Of a DNA stretch of 28,896 bases, positions 8,141 through 16,180 are shown piece after piece. The stretch is from Bacteroidales bacterium (GTDB lineage: Bacteria > Bacteroidota > Bacteroidia > Bacteroidales > WCHB1-69). A model generated the notes under the pieces. It had not been told where the DNA came from, did not search any database, and saw nothing but the letters and a program-made list of their open reading frames with translations. The stretch covers positions 1-28,896 of the forward strand of contig JAFXPL010000124.1 of NCBI GenBank assembly GCA_017527945.1, in the 5' to 3' direction. Made by a program: the position numbers and the translations under genes. Numbering within the stretch: position 1 is the stretch's first letter; each line of letters opens with the position of its first letter.

Positions 8141-10024
8141 CTAAACAATCAGGTTCAGAATGGTGATGTCGTCGTTCTGCGGGAAGCCGTCGGCGAAGGC
8201 CCGCACGGTGTCGAGAAGGCTTTCGTCCGCCGTTTTCGGGTCGGTGGCGGGGCTGAGCTGCCGGCACCATTCCATCATCCGGTCGTTGCCGAAGAACTCG
8301 CCGCGGCCGTTTTCCGCCTCGGTGACGCCGTCGGTATAGGCAAAGATCCGGGTCCCGGCGTCAAAGTCGATGCTCTCCTCCACGTATGGGAAATCCGAAA
8401 ACAGCCCGACGGCGATGTTCGGCTTGGCCTTCAGGAAATAGGGCTCTCCGTTTTTGGGGATGACGACGAGAGGGTTGTGCCCGGCGTTGCAGTAGTCCAG
8501 ATGTCTGGTTTTCAAATTGATGCGGCCGACGAACAGGGTTACGAACATGTCGCGGCTGTTTGCGTCGCACACTCCGTTGTTGATGCGGGTGAGGGTTTCG
8601 TTCAGCGGGAGTCCGGTTCCGGCCACGAAGCGCAACGCGGAGCGCGTGATGGCCATCATCAGGGCTGCGGGCACGCCTTTGCCCGACACGTCGCCGATGG
8701 CGAAATAGAGCTGGTCGCCTCGCAGGGCGAAGTCGTAGAGGTCGCCCCCTACCTCTTTGGCGGGGATCAGCATGGCGTGGAACTGCGGCGGGAAGTCGGT
8801 GCGCAACATGCCCATCTGGATGTTGCGGGCCACGTTGAGCTCCGACTCCATCCGCTCGTTGGCCGCCGTGGAGGTCTTCAGCTCCTCGATGTAGGTGGCG
8901 ATGGAATTCTGCATGTAGGTGAAGCTGTCGCGCAAATGCATGAGCTCGTCGTGGCTGGAAATCTCGGGCAGCTTCGTCTTGAAGTCCCCTTTTGCCATTG
9001 CGAGCGCCGCCTCCGAGAGCTCCGTGACGGGGCGGGTCATGCGCTGTATGGCTCTGCGACAAGAGAAGAAAATGACAGCGAGACCGATTAAACCAATGAT
9101 AATCAGGCTAATGTGCATTTGGCTGGAACGGCGCAGCACATCGTGGTAGGGGCAGGTGATGCTGAGCATCCATCCGTTGTGCAAGGGACCGTAAACCACA
9201 AACGATATCTCGCGGCCCCTGCCTACGCTTCGCCTCATGCTGTCCTTTTTGCTCCTGAAGTCCTCCACCAGATTCTCGAAAGAACTGCTCCCGAGGAAAC
9301 TGCGTCTGTAGCGGTTGATCAGGTCGGAATCGGAACGCTTGATGCCGGCGATGTTTTTCTCGTCGAAGATGAGGGCGGTGATGGCGTTGTCGTAGGGACG
9401 AAGGCCCTCCACGGTGTTTTCAATCTGGTCGATGGCCATGTCGGCGGCCACCACGGCATAGACGCGAAGGGCGGAATCCACCAAGGGGTAGCAGTAGGTG
9501 GCGAGTTTCGAGGTCCGGGAGTCGGAAGCAGGGTGGGGGGTGGTCCAGAAAGGCGTTTTGGTTGAGGATAGTCTCTTGGTGTCCCAGAAAGTCGTGAATT
9601 TCTGAAGCTGATTGCCCGACGGGTGGAAATCGTGAATGCCGTTGTCGTCGCGGTAGCTGAAGATGGCCGGGCGGCTGTGGTCGATGCTCCCGTCGGGGCG
9701 GAGAAAGAGGATGGCGCAGCCGTTGATCAGGTGGCTGACCTCCACCGTGCGCGAGGCGATGGCCTGCAGCGCCTGGGGCTGGTCTTGCATGGCCGACATG
9801 TAGGCGGCCACCGACTGTGTGGAAATCTCCACCTCGGACAGCGGCTTCTCCAGCTCGCTGATGGTCCCGCGCAAGATGTGCTGGGCGGAACGGGTGGCCT
9901 CATCGGCGATGATTTTGTGCGAGACAATGGCCACAATCACCATAGCCGTGAAAAAAATGGCAGACACAATTCCGATAATTCGCCAACTCAGCCTGTTAGA
10001 AAAGGATTTGTTTCTCTTTGTCAT
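8141..10024 (-). CDS. Membrane sensor PP2C-type serine phosphatase (RsbU/SpoIIE-like) with Cache and HAMP domains
   Basis: The protein has 627 residues. One membrane helix (14-35) leads to a large extracytoplasmic sensor (about 36-302, dCache-like, with YCYPLVDS and YAVVAADM strands). A second membrane helix (304-322), HAMP (323-376), a short coiled-coil and the PP2C/SpoIIE phosphatase domain (about 405-627) follow. Metal-binding aspartates are visible in GGDLYDF (Asp428), GDVSGKG (Asp445), TDGVTEA (Asp565) and QNDDITIL (Asp618/619). The family dephosphorylates the STAS antagonist, here the product of 7370-7681. The external sensor suggests that a small ligand or envelope signal sets the switch. 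It heads the run of closely spaced genes down to 3111, with a promoter-like -7 element about 40 bases upstream. Confidence 0.93.
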   Translation of the reverse strand: MTKRNKSFSNRLSWRIIGIVSAIFFTAMVIVAIVSHKIIADEATRSAQHILRGTISELEKPLSEVEISTQSVAAYMSAMQDQPQALQAIASRTVEVSHLINGCAILFLRPDGSIDHSRPAIFSYRDDNGIHDFHPSGNQLQKFTTFWDTKRLSSTKTPFWTTPHPASDSRTSKLATYCYPLVDSALRVYAVVAADMAIDQIENTVEGLRPYDNAITALIFDEKNIAGIKRSDSDLINRYRRSFLGSSSFENLVEDFRSKKDSMRRSVGRGREISFVVYGPLHNGWMLSITCPYHDVLRRSSQMHISLIIIGLIGLAVIFFSCRRAIQRMTRPVTELSEAALAMAKGDFKTKLPEISSHDELMHLRDSFTYMQNSIATYIEELKTSTAANERMESELNVARNIQMGMLRTDFPPQFHAMLIPAKEVGGDLYDFALRGDQLYFAIGDVSGKGVPAALMMAITRSALRFVAGTGLPLNETLTRINNGVCDANSRDMFVTLFVGRINLKTRHLDYCNAGHNPLVVIPKNGEPYFLKAKPNIAVGLFSDFPYVEESIDFDAGTRIFAYTDGVTEAENGRGEFFGNDRMMEWCRQLSPATDPKTADESLLDTVRAFADGFPQNDDITILNLIV

Positions 10025-10064
10025 CTTTTGTCGTCAGCTTGATAAGCTAATAATTTGAAAGGCG

Positions 10065-10072
10065 CAAAGATA
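10065..10072 (-). promoter_or_regulatory. Bacteroidota -7 element upstream of the rsbU-like gene
   Basis: TATCTTTG on the minus strand, 40 bases before the start at 10024, fits TAnnTTTG. No TTG is found at the usual 19-21 base spacing; the nearest is 31 bases away. It may separate the downstream operon from the 10115-12910 importer gene. Confidence 0.45.
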
Positions 10073-10114
10073 CAAAAAATAAGGTTAGGAGAAAGCCGCG
10101 CGACAATTTTTTTG

Positions 10115-12910
10115 TCACAGTATTAGTTTCACGCGGAAGCCTCGCTTGGTGGGCTCCTCCACCACCTGTCGGCACTGTTTGCCCAGTTCGTTTCGCTGGT
10201 TGTCAGTCAGCGGTGTAGTCTCCATTTTCTCCACCATGAAATCCAAGGCAGTGACACCTGACATTTCGCTGTGGGTGATACGCACCGTGATGGGGCGGTG
10301 GGCGGCCATCACATCGTTGAGCATCTTGTCGCAGAGCTGCCGTGCCGTCTCCTGTTTCTCAGGGATGCTGTATTTGAGGCAGAAAGCGTTGATGGCAGAG
10401 TGCATGCCGAGGAAGTCGAAGTCCGGGCCGTCAATTTCAAACACCTCCTTGCGGATGCGCTGTATGAAAGCCTTGGTGGCGCTGTGGACGGGCGACTCGA
10501 AGATCTGCGCGGGGGATCCGTCCTCGTGAATGTAGCCGTCGTACATGAAGAAGATGCGCGTGCTCACGTCGTGGGCGAACTTCATTTCGTGGGTGACGAT
10601 GAGCATGGTCATGCCTTCATCGGCCAGCTGGCGGATGACGCTGAGCACCTCGCCCACCATGGTGGGGTCAAGCGCCGAAGTGGGCTCGTCGAAGAGGATG
10701 ATGTCGGGCTTCATGGCTAAGCAGCGGGCGATGGCCACACGCTGCTTTTGGCCGCCGGAGAGGCTCGTCGGATAGACGTCGGCCTTCTCGGCCAGCCCTA
10801 CCTTGCGCAGGAGCGCCATCCCTTCCTCCTGCGCCTTGTCCACGGGCTCGTGACGCAGCTGGCAAGGGGCAAGCATAACGTTCTCCAGCACGGTTTTATG
10901 GCTGAAGAGGTTGAACGACTGGAAAACCATCCCCATCTTCTGGCGTAGGAGATGGATTGGATAACCTTTTGCAAGGATGTTCTCCCCATCGACCAGAATT
11001 TCTCCTGCGGTAGGGTGCTCCAACAGGTTAAGGCATCGCAATAGAGTACTTTTGCCTGTGCCCGAGGGACCGATGATGGAAATGACCTCGCCGCGATGCA
11101 CATCGGCGTTGATGTCTCGCAAAACATCCAGATTCTCAAAGGTTTTCTTCAGATGGCTGATGCGTATGACGGGACTGCCGGAGGGTTGAGCGGAGGATGG
11201 GGCGGTGAGTGTTGAGGGTTGGGACATGTCGCGTTTACGGCGGACGAGGAACCATGCGCCACCACCCATTAAGAGAACAAGGATGGAGGCCACCCACGGC
11301 CATTTGCTCGTCCCTTTCCCGGTGTCGGGCGACGGTGAAGAAGGGGCGAGGATCCCCGCTTCCCCTTTGCGTGTGATAAGCAAGATGTGCGACTCGAAAT
11401 ATCCGTCAGAGAAGAGCACCTGCTTCTGTCGCTCCTCGGTGATGCTGATGGCTCCCATGGCCATATCGACCTTGCCCGTCTGCACGGCAGGGATTTGCGC
11501 GGCAAAGTCCATCACGAGGAACTCCAGTTTCCAGTTGCGCCTGTTGGCCCACTCTGTCAGAATATCCACTTCAATGCCGGAAGGCTTTCCTGAGCAGATG
11601 AAATTGAACGGTGGCATGGAGGGATAAATGGCCACGCGCAGGGGCTTCCCCGTTCCGCGCTGCTTGGGTATGTCCAGTGCTGAAGGGTCGTCTGCATTGG
11701 TCCAACGGTTCAGAATATTCTGATAAGTTCCGTCGTCTTTGATATCGGCCAGGTAATTGTTGAAATCTTGTTGTAACTCGCTGTTTCCCAGTTGGAAACA
11801 GGTACCGACCTGAATTGGTGCCAGACCTGTGCCTACAGAGTCCACCTTGGAAGTCACTTCCTTGTTGAACGTCATTGTCAAACTTTCGAAACCGGCCACA
11901 TCCACCTTGCCGTTTTCTAAGGCGGCCAACAGGTCGGCATAGGAGGCCACACGCTGTATGTCGGCATCCGGTGCCAACTCGGTGACGACCATGTCCTGTA
12001 TGCTGCCGATGACGACGCCCACTTTCTTCCCGCTGAGGGCTTTGAACACGGCTGGAACGTCCGTCCGCGCGTCTGTGGTGGAGGCTTTCTTGCTGTCCGA
12101 CAGCAGAGAGGGCACATAGCAGGCCGTTCCGCCGATCACCAGAGCCACAGCTGCTACGATGGCCTTCGTGCGCTTACGCTGCACCAGTGAGGTGAGCAGC
12201 ATCCCGATGAGCCAGGCAATGATAAAATAGATGATGGCCGTCACGATGAGAGGGAAGAAGGCGTCGAAGGTTCGCGAGCGTATCAGGTCGGAGGCCCTCG
12301 TCATGTCGGCCACGGCGATGTATCCCACGATGCTGGTGCCTTTCAGCAGACTTACCACCTCGCCCTGATAGATGGGCATCACCGCCTTGACCACTTGTGG
12401 CAGCACAATCCGGAAGAACGTCTGCCGCGGCGTGTAGCCCAAAGCCAGGCCCGCCTCGGTCTGGCCTCGGTCGATGCCTTGTATGGAGGTGCGCAGCATC
12501 TCGCTGACGTAGGCCGCCAAGTTCATGGCGAAAGTGACGATGGCCACCACGATGCCCGTGGTTTTCAGCGGCGCCATCACTACGTAATACATCAGCATGA
12601 GCACAACCAGTACGGGTGTGCCGCGCATGATGTCGATATACACCTTGGCCGTGCGTTGCAGCCATTTGCGTCTGCTCATGCGCATCCAGCACACCAGGCC
12701 GCCCAGTATCGTGCCCAGGACGGCGGCGCAGAGCGTGATGATCAGCGTCACCTGTAGGCCGTCGAGAATCATCCGGTAACGCTCTTCGGCAATCAGGTTG
12801 TTGGAGAAACTTTCGACCACGCGGTTTGTTCCGCCGGTGCAGCTGGCCAATGCCATACAGCCGCAGAGTGTCAGGATGGCGGCACACCCCCGTTGAATAT
12901 CCTTTCTCAT
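10115..12910 (-). CDS. Single-polypeptide ABC importer: permease, permuted binding module and ATPase with C-terminal extension
   Basis: This 931-residue chain appears to hold a whole polar-amino-acid-type importer. It starts with a lipobox-like signal (LASC, Cys24). Residues 45-243 are a HisM/GlnP-type permease with an EAA-like loop (TEAGLALGYTPRQTFFRIVLP, 151-171). A basic stretch (QRKRTK) and an extra membrane helix (249-268) come next. Residues 285-404 match lobe II of SBP_bac_3 (ALSGKKVGV to ILNRW) and 423-513 match lobe I (LRVAIYPSMPPFNF to SDGYFESHILLI), again in swapped order. A second extra helix (537-556) ends in RRKRD. The ATPase (580-822) has Walker A GPSGTGKS (614-621), LSGGQ (717-721), Walker B IILFDEP (737-743) and His774. 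Residues 823-931 are the same kind of tail as in 3111-4196. Positive charges flanking the two extra helices fit a binding module outside and an ATPase inside. Confidence 0.9.
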   Translation of the reverse strand: MRKDIQRGCAAILTLCGCMALASCTGGTNRVVESFSNNLIAEERYRMILDGLQVTLIITLCAAVLGTILGGLVCWMRMSRRKWLQRTAKVYIDIMRGTPVLVVLMLMYYVVMAPLKTTGIVVAIVTFAMNLAAYVSEMLRTSIQGIDRGQTEAGLALGYTPRQTFFRIVLPQVVKAVMPIYQGEVVSLLKGTSIVGYIAVADMTRASDLIRSRTFDAFFPLIVTAIIYFIIAWLIGMLLTSLVQRKRTKAIVAAVALVIGGTACYVPSLLSDSKKASTTDARTDVPAVFKALSGKKVGVVIGSIQDMVVTELAPDADIQRVASYADLLAALENGKVDVAGFESLTMTFNKEVTSKVDSVGTGLAPIQVGTCFQLGNSELQQDFNNYLADIKDDGTYQNILNRWTNADDPSALDIPKQRGTGKPLRVAIYPSMPPFNFICSGKPSGIEVDILTEWANRRNWKLEFLVMDFAAQIPAVQTGKVDMAMGAISITEERQKQVLFSDGYFESHILLITRKGEAGILAPSSPSPDTGKGTSKWPWVASILVLLMGGGAWFLVRRKRDMSQPSTLTAPSSAQPSGSPVIRISHLKKTFENLDVLRDINADVHRGEVISIIGPSGTGKSTLLRCLNLLEHPTAGEILVDGENILAKGYPIHLLRQKMGMVFQSFNLFSHKTVLENVMLAPCQLRHEPVDKAQEEGMALLRKVGLAEKADVYPTSLSGGQKQRVAIARCLAMKPDIILFDEPTSALDPTMVGEVLSVIRQLADEGMTMLIVTHEMKFAHDVSTRIFFMYDGYIHEDGSPAQIFESPVHSATKAFIQRIRKEVFEIDGPDFDFLGMHSAINAFCLKYSIPEKQETARQLCDKMLNDVMAAHRPITVRITHSEMSGVTALDFMVEKMETTPLTDNQRNELGKQCRQVVEEPTKRGFRVKLIL

Positions 12911-12932
12911 AAAGCGTTGGATTAATTGGCGG

Positions 12933-12940
12933 CAAAGATA
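12933..12940 (-). promoter_or_regulatory. Bacteroidota -7 element upstream of the fused importer gene
   Basis: TATCTTTG on the minus strand, 22 bases before the ATG at 12910. I see no -33 TTG at normal spacing. The position just before the gene and the exact TAnnTTTG match make it a likely promoter element. Confidence 0.5.
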
Positions 12941-13018
12941 CGTTTTTTTTGCTTAGGGTAGAGGACGGAAATTGGTTCGGGCTCCCAGTCCATCGGCGGG
13001 TGTTCTGCGAAACTTAAA

Positions 13019-13050
13019 TTTGTGTCGTACCGAAAAAAAATGTATTTTTG
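13019..13050 (+). promoter_or_regulatory. Bacteroidota-type promoter of the secreted nuclease/phosphatase-family gene
   Basis: TTTG at 13019-13022, a 20-base spacer, and TATTTTTG at 13043-13050 give a full -33/-7 match, 22 bases before the ATG at 13073. This makes a start upstream of 13073 unlikely, since such a start would overlap the promoter. Confidence 0.75.
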
Positions 13051-13072
13051 CCAACTTTTGAATATTCGGATT

Positions 13073-14095
13073 ATGAACAAGTTGACGATAGTGTTGCTCT
13101 TGTGCGCATCTTGTGTGTTTTCGTTTGCGCAAAATGCTGGAAATAAAGCCGTTATAGGTTTCTATAACGTAGAAAACCTTTTCGACACGATTGACGACCC
13201 GTTGAAGAACGACGAACAGTTCCTGCCCGGCGGCGACTACCGCTGGAACACCGAACGCTACAACGCCAAGCTGGAGGCCCTCTCCAAGGTGATTGGCGAG
13301 CTGGCGCAGTTGGAAGGCGGTCTGGTGGTGCTGGGTGTCTCCGAGGTGGAGAACGAGCAGGTGCTGCTCGACCTGGCCGCCACCGAACGACTGGCTCCCT
13401 ACAAACTCTCCGTCTGCCACCACGAGTCGCCCGACCGCCGAGGTGTCGATGTGGCCTTCTTCTACGATGCCGCCCGTTTCAAGATCCTCAGTACGAAGGC
13501 CTTCCCGACCATCGTGCCCAACAACCCCGACTTCATCACCCGCGACCAGTGGCTGATGACCGGCGTGTTGGACGGCGTTGACACCTTGGACATCGTCGTT
13601 AACCACTGGCCCTCGAAGTCCGGCGGCGAGAAACGCAGTCTCCCCGGCAGGATGGCCGCAGGCGCCCTCGGCCGCAGCATCGCCGACTCCGTGCTGCGCT
13701 CCCGTCCAAACGCCAAGTTCATCTACATGGGCGACCTCAACGACAACCCCACCTCCAAGTGCATCATCGCCGAAATGGCCACGAAGACGAAACCGGAGAA
13801 ACTTTCGGACACCGACCTCTACAACCCCATGTGGAAGCTCTTCCGCGACGGTCTCGGCTCCTACGCCTACCGCGACTCCTGGGAAATGTTGGACAACATC
13901 ATCATCTCCGGTGCGCTGGTCGATGCCGCGCCCGGCACCTACCGCTTCCGCAGCGCCCACATCTTCCGTAAGTCCTTCATGTTCACCAAGTCCGGCTCCT
14001 ACATGGACTACCCCTTCCGCACCTTCGCCGGCGGTAACTATCAGGGCGGCTACAGCGACCACCTGCCGGTGTATATCGTTCTAGTTAAGAATTGA
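13073..14095 (+). CDS. Secreted endonuclease/exonuclease/phosphatase (DNase I-like fold) family protein
   Basis: A 340-residue protein with a cleavable signal peptide (about 1-20, ending SFAQ). The DNase I-like metallo-phosphodiesterase fold is recognisable by FYNVENLFD (30-38), VLGVSEVEN with the metal-binding Glu91, a VNHWPSK motif with the catalytic-type His, GDLND, and the C-terminal SDHLPV with Asp-His. The family includes extracellular nucleases and phosphodiesterases, and the exact substrate is not readable. I start at ATG 13073 rather than the upstream in-frame start at 13022, because 13073 gives the signal peptide directly and follows a complete promoter. The last two codons and the stop lie inside the 7-bp repeat array. 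Confidence 0.85.
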   Translation: MNKLTIVLLLCASCVFSFAQNAGNKAVIGFYNVENLFDTIDDPLKNDEQFLPGGDYRWNTERYNAKLEALSKVIGELAQLEGGLVVLGVSEVENEQVLLDLAATERLAPYKLSVCHHESPDRRGVDVAFFYDAARFKILSTKAFPTIVPNNPDFITRDQWLMTGVLDGVDTLDIVVNHWPSKSGGEKRSLPGRMAAGALGRSIADSVLRSRPNAKFIYMGDLNDNPTSKCIIAEMATKTKPEKLSDTDLYNPMWKLFRDGLGSYAYRDSWEMLDNIIISGALVDAAPGTYRFRSAHIFRKSFMFTKSGSYMDYPFRTFAGGNYQGGYSDHLPVYIVLVKN

Positions 14096-14219
14096 GAATT
14101 GTTGGCTGTTGGCTGTTGGCTTTGAACTTTGAACCTTGAACTTTGAACTTAGAACTTAGAATTTAGAACTTAGAACCTGAAACCTGAAACCTGAAACCTG
14201 AAACTTGAAACTAGAAACC
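14087..14219 (+). repeat. Period-7 repeat array with drifting unit sequence
   Basis: The stretch divides in one unbroken phase into 19 units of exactly 7 bases. In order these are AAGAATT, GAGAATT, three GTTGGCT, four TTGAACY, four TAGAAYY, five TGAAACY and AGAAACC (Y is C or T). The first units cover the last two codons and the stop of the preceding gene; the last ends 8 bases before the next ATG. Homogeneous blocks with different units point to local expansion events inside a longer period-7 tract. It fills almost the whole gap between the two genes, so no conventional promoter is seen for the second. Confidence 0.9.
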
Positions 14220-14227
14220 ACCATTAT

Positions 14228-14974
14228 ATGAAACGCTTAGTAATCATTCCGACTTATAAGGAAAAGGAGAACATCGAGAACATCATCCGGGCCATTTACG
14301 ACCTGATCGATGTCCACATTTTGATTATCGACGACAATTCGCCGGACGGGACGGCCGACATTGTGAAGTCGCTGATGCCCGAGTTCGAGGGGCGGCTGTT
14401 CATCGAGGAGCGCAGCGGCAAGCTGGGCTTGGGCACGGCCTACATCCACGGCTTCAAGTGGGGGCTGGCGCACGGCTACGACTACCTCTTCGAGATGGAC
14501 GCCGACTTCTCGCACGACCCGCACGACCTGCAGCGGCTGTTTGATGCCTGCGAGACGCAGAACGCCGATGTGGCCGTGGGCTCGCGCTACTGCCAGGGAG
14601 TGAACGTGCTGAACTGGCCGATGGGCCGCCTGCTGATGTCCTACTACGGCTCCGCCTATGTGCGTTGTGTGCTGGGCGTGCCCGTGAAGGACACCACCGC
14701 CGGCTTCATCTGCTACCGCGCCGACACGCTCAACGCCATCGACTTCGACAAGATCAAGCACATCGGCTACGGTTTCCAGATCGAGATGAAGTTCACGGCT
14801 TGGAAGTTAGGCTTCAAGATCGTGGAGGTCCCCATCATCTTCAAGGACAGGACGCAGGGCGTCTCCAAAATGAGCTCCGGCATCTTCCGCGAAGCCATCT
14901 TCGGGGTCATTGGCCTGAAAATCCGCAGCTGGTTCCGGAAGTGGGAACGTGTCGATAACCGGGCGAAATGTTGA
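14228..14974 (+). CDS. Polyprenol monophosphomannose synthase-like GT2 glycosyltransferase
   Basis: The 248-residue protein matches the dolichyl/polyprenol-phosphate mannosyltransferase branch of GT2. It opens RLVIIPTYKEKENI, then IIDDNSPDGT (33-42) for nucleotide binding and EMDADFSHDP (89-98) with the metal-binding DAD. GSRYCQG, a TTAGFICYR stretch and GFQIEMKF follow. Members transfer a sugar (classically mannose from GDP-mannose) to a polyprenyl phosphate at the cytoplasmic face of the membrane, supplying lipid-linked sugar for glycoprotein or envelope glycans. It lacks the C-terminal membrane helices of some relatives. The sugar donor is inferred from family only. Confidence 0.88.
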   Translation: MKRLVIIPTYKEKENIENIIRAIYDLIDVHILIIDDNSPDGTADIVKSLMPEFEGRLFIEERSGKLGLGTAYIHGFKWGLAHGYDYLFEMDADFSHDPHDLQRLFDACETQNADVAVGSRYCQGVNVLNWPMGRLLMSYYGSAYVRCVLGVPVKDTTAGFICYRADTLNAIDFDKIKHIGYGFQIEMKFTAWKLGFKIVEVPIIFKDRTQGVSKMSSGIFREAIFGVIGLKIRSWFRKWERVDNRAKC

Positions 14975-15046
14975 TCTCCGTAAACCCTCATTGGAAAAAC
15001 GTATTTTAACCCTAGTGACATTGAATTCTTAAAATGCCAAAGTGAT

Positions 15047-16177
15047 ATGGAAAAAGAGAGATCACGAACAAAGAGATGGTGCGAGCATTTTACCTCCGTG
15101 GCGGTCTCTCTGCCCCTCCTGCTCGCCTTGCTCCCCGCACGCGGACAGTACATGTCCTTCTTCGGCGACAGCACGTGGGAATACAACATTACGTGCATTA
15201 GCCAGCCCCCGATGGATTATGTGAACAACCCACCCGATGAACCCAACCAATTAGGCGTGTATTGTGTCACGTATCAGTATCTGTATCGGAAAGACCATCA
15301 TCTCTATAATTATTTTGACACTGCGTGGCCAGTACCAATGGATGAGTTATATGAATCCATTTATCATAAAACTAATGGCCCTTTAGTGAATCTTAATTGG
15401 ATGTATCCACTGTATGAAGACACTGACCATGGACGCCTGTATGGAAAATGGAACATATTACTTTGCGACATGTCTCTCTCGGAAGGGGATACGTTCGTAC
15501 TCCATGATGTATGCAAATGGGCAGATCCTCTTCATTGGTTCCCTTGGGAACCCACCCCGTCTTTTGACATTTCCATGTTGGTGGATAGTGTCGCTTACGA
15601 AAACGGGCGGAAAGTAATTTTTCTCTCCCTGATAGACCATCAGGACGATTATTTTTTCGGAGCGGGAAATGCAGGGGTGCTGTCAGGTTATAATCTTTCC
15701 ATCCGTTTTATAGAAGGCATAGGTGCTACGTATGGTTTTCATTTCATGTGCGAATATCCCTCTACTCAATATGGATATGAAAGTGCTTTTTATTACTATT
15801 ATTACCCATGGTTGCCCCTTCTTCAATGTATGTACAAGGATGATTCCCTGGTTTATATGGCTCATGAGGATTTGGAGTGTGCGCAGTCCTGCTGGGGGAA
15901 CAACACCTACATTTGGGAGGATGTGCCGAGGCATTCGCCAGCGGTTGTGAATTTATACCCGAATCCTGCCACACAATATGTCGTGTTGGATTTGAGTACC
16001 GGGGAGGAACTTCGCGGTACGGTGAGCATCACGGATATGCTGGGGAAGCTGTGCATCCAGCAGAAAGCCGAGGGGACTCGTTTCCAGTGCAATGTTTCTA
16101 ATCTGCCCACAGGCATGTATTTTCTGACATACACGGATGGAAAGATGAAGATTGTGAAAAAGTTCTTAAAGGAGTGA
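15047..16177 (+). CDS. Secreted protein of unknown function with T9SS type A sorting domain
   Basis: A 376-residue protein with a basic start and a hydrophobic signal segment (about 15-34, ending ARGQ). The middle (35-300) is rich in Tyr, Trp, Asp and His and matches nothing I recognise. Residues 302-376 (NLYPNPATQYVVLDLS to KMKIVKKFLKE) are a typical C-terminal T9SS sorting domain, including the YPNP start, ITDMLGK and LPTGMYFL strands. The protein is therefore expected to cross the outer membrane by type IX secretion and be surface-attached or released. It is followed after 3 bases by the glycosidase-like gene. Base composition is visibly more AT-rich than the genes on either side. Confidence 0.82.
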   Translation: MEKERSRTKRWCEHFTSVAVSLPLLLALLPARGQYMSFFGDSTWEYNITCISQPPMDYVNNPPDEPNQLGVYCVTYQYLYRKDHHLYNYFDTAWPVPMDELYESIYHKTNGPLVNLNWMYPLYEDTDHGRLYGKWNILLCDMSLSEGDTFVLHDVCKWADPLHWFPWEPTPSFDISMLVDSVAYENGRKVIFLSLIDHQDDYFFGAGNAGVLSGYNLSIRFIEGIGATYGFHFMCEYPSTQYGYESAFYYYYYPWLPLLQCMYKDDSLVYMAHEDLECAQSCWGNNTYIWEDVPRHSPAVVNLYPNPATQYVVLDLSTGEELRGTVSITDMLGKLCIQQKAEGTRFQCNVSNLPTGMYFLTYTDGKMKIVKKFLKE

Positions 16178-16180
16178 AGA

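Noticed and set aside
12953..14062. Minus-strand 369-residue frame opposite the secreted nuclease-family gene
   Set aside because: Antisense shadow. The plus-strand gene has a promoter, a signal peptide and catalytic motifs.
14101..14219. CRISPR-like or direct-repeat array
   Set aside because: Units are only 7 bases with no spacers; it is a simple tandem repeat tract.
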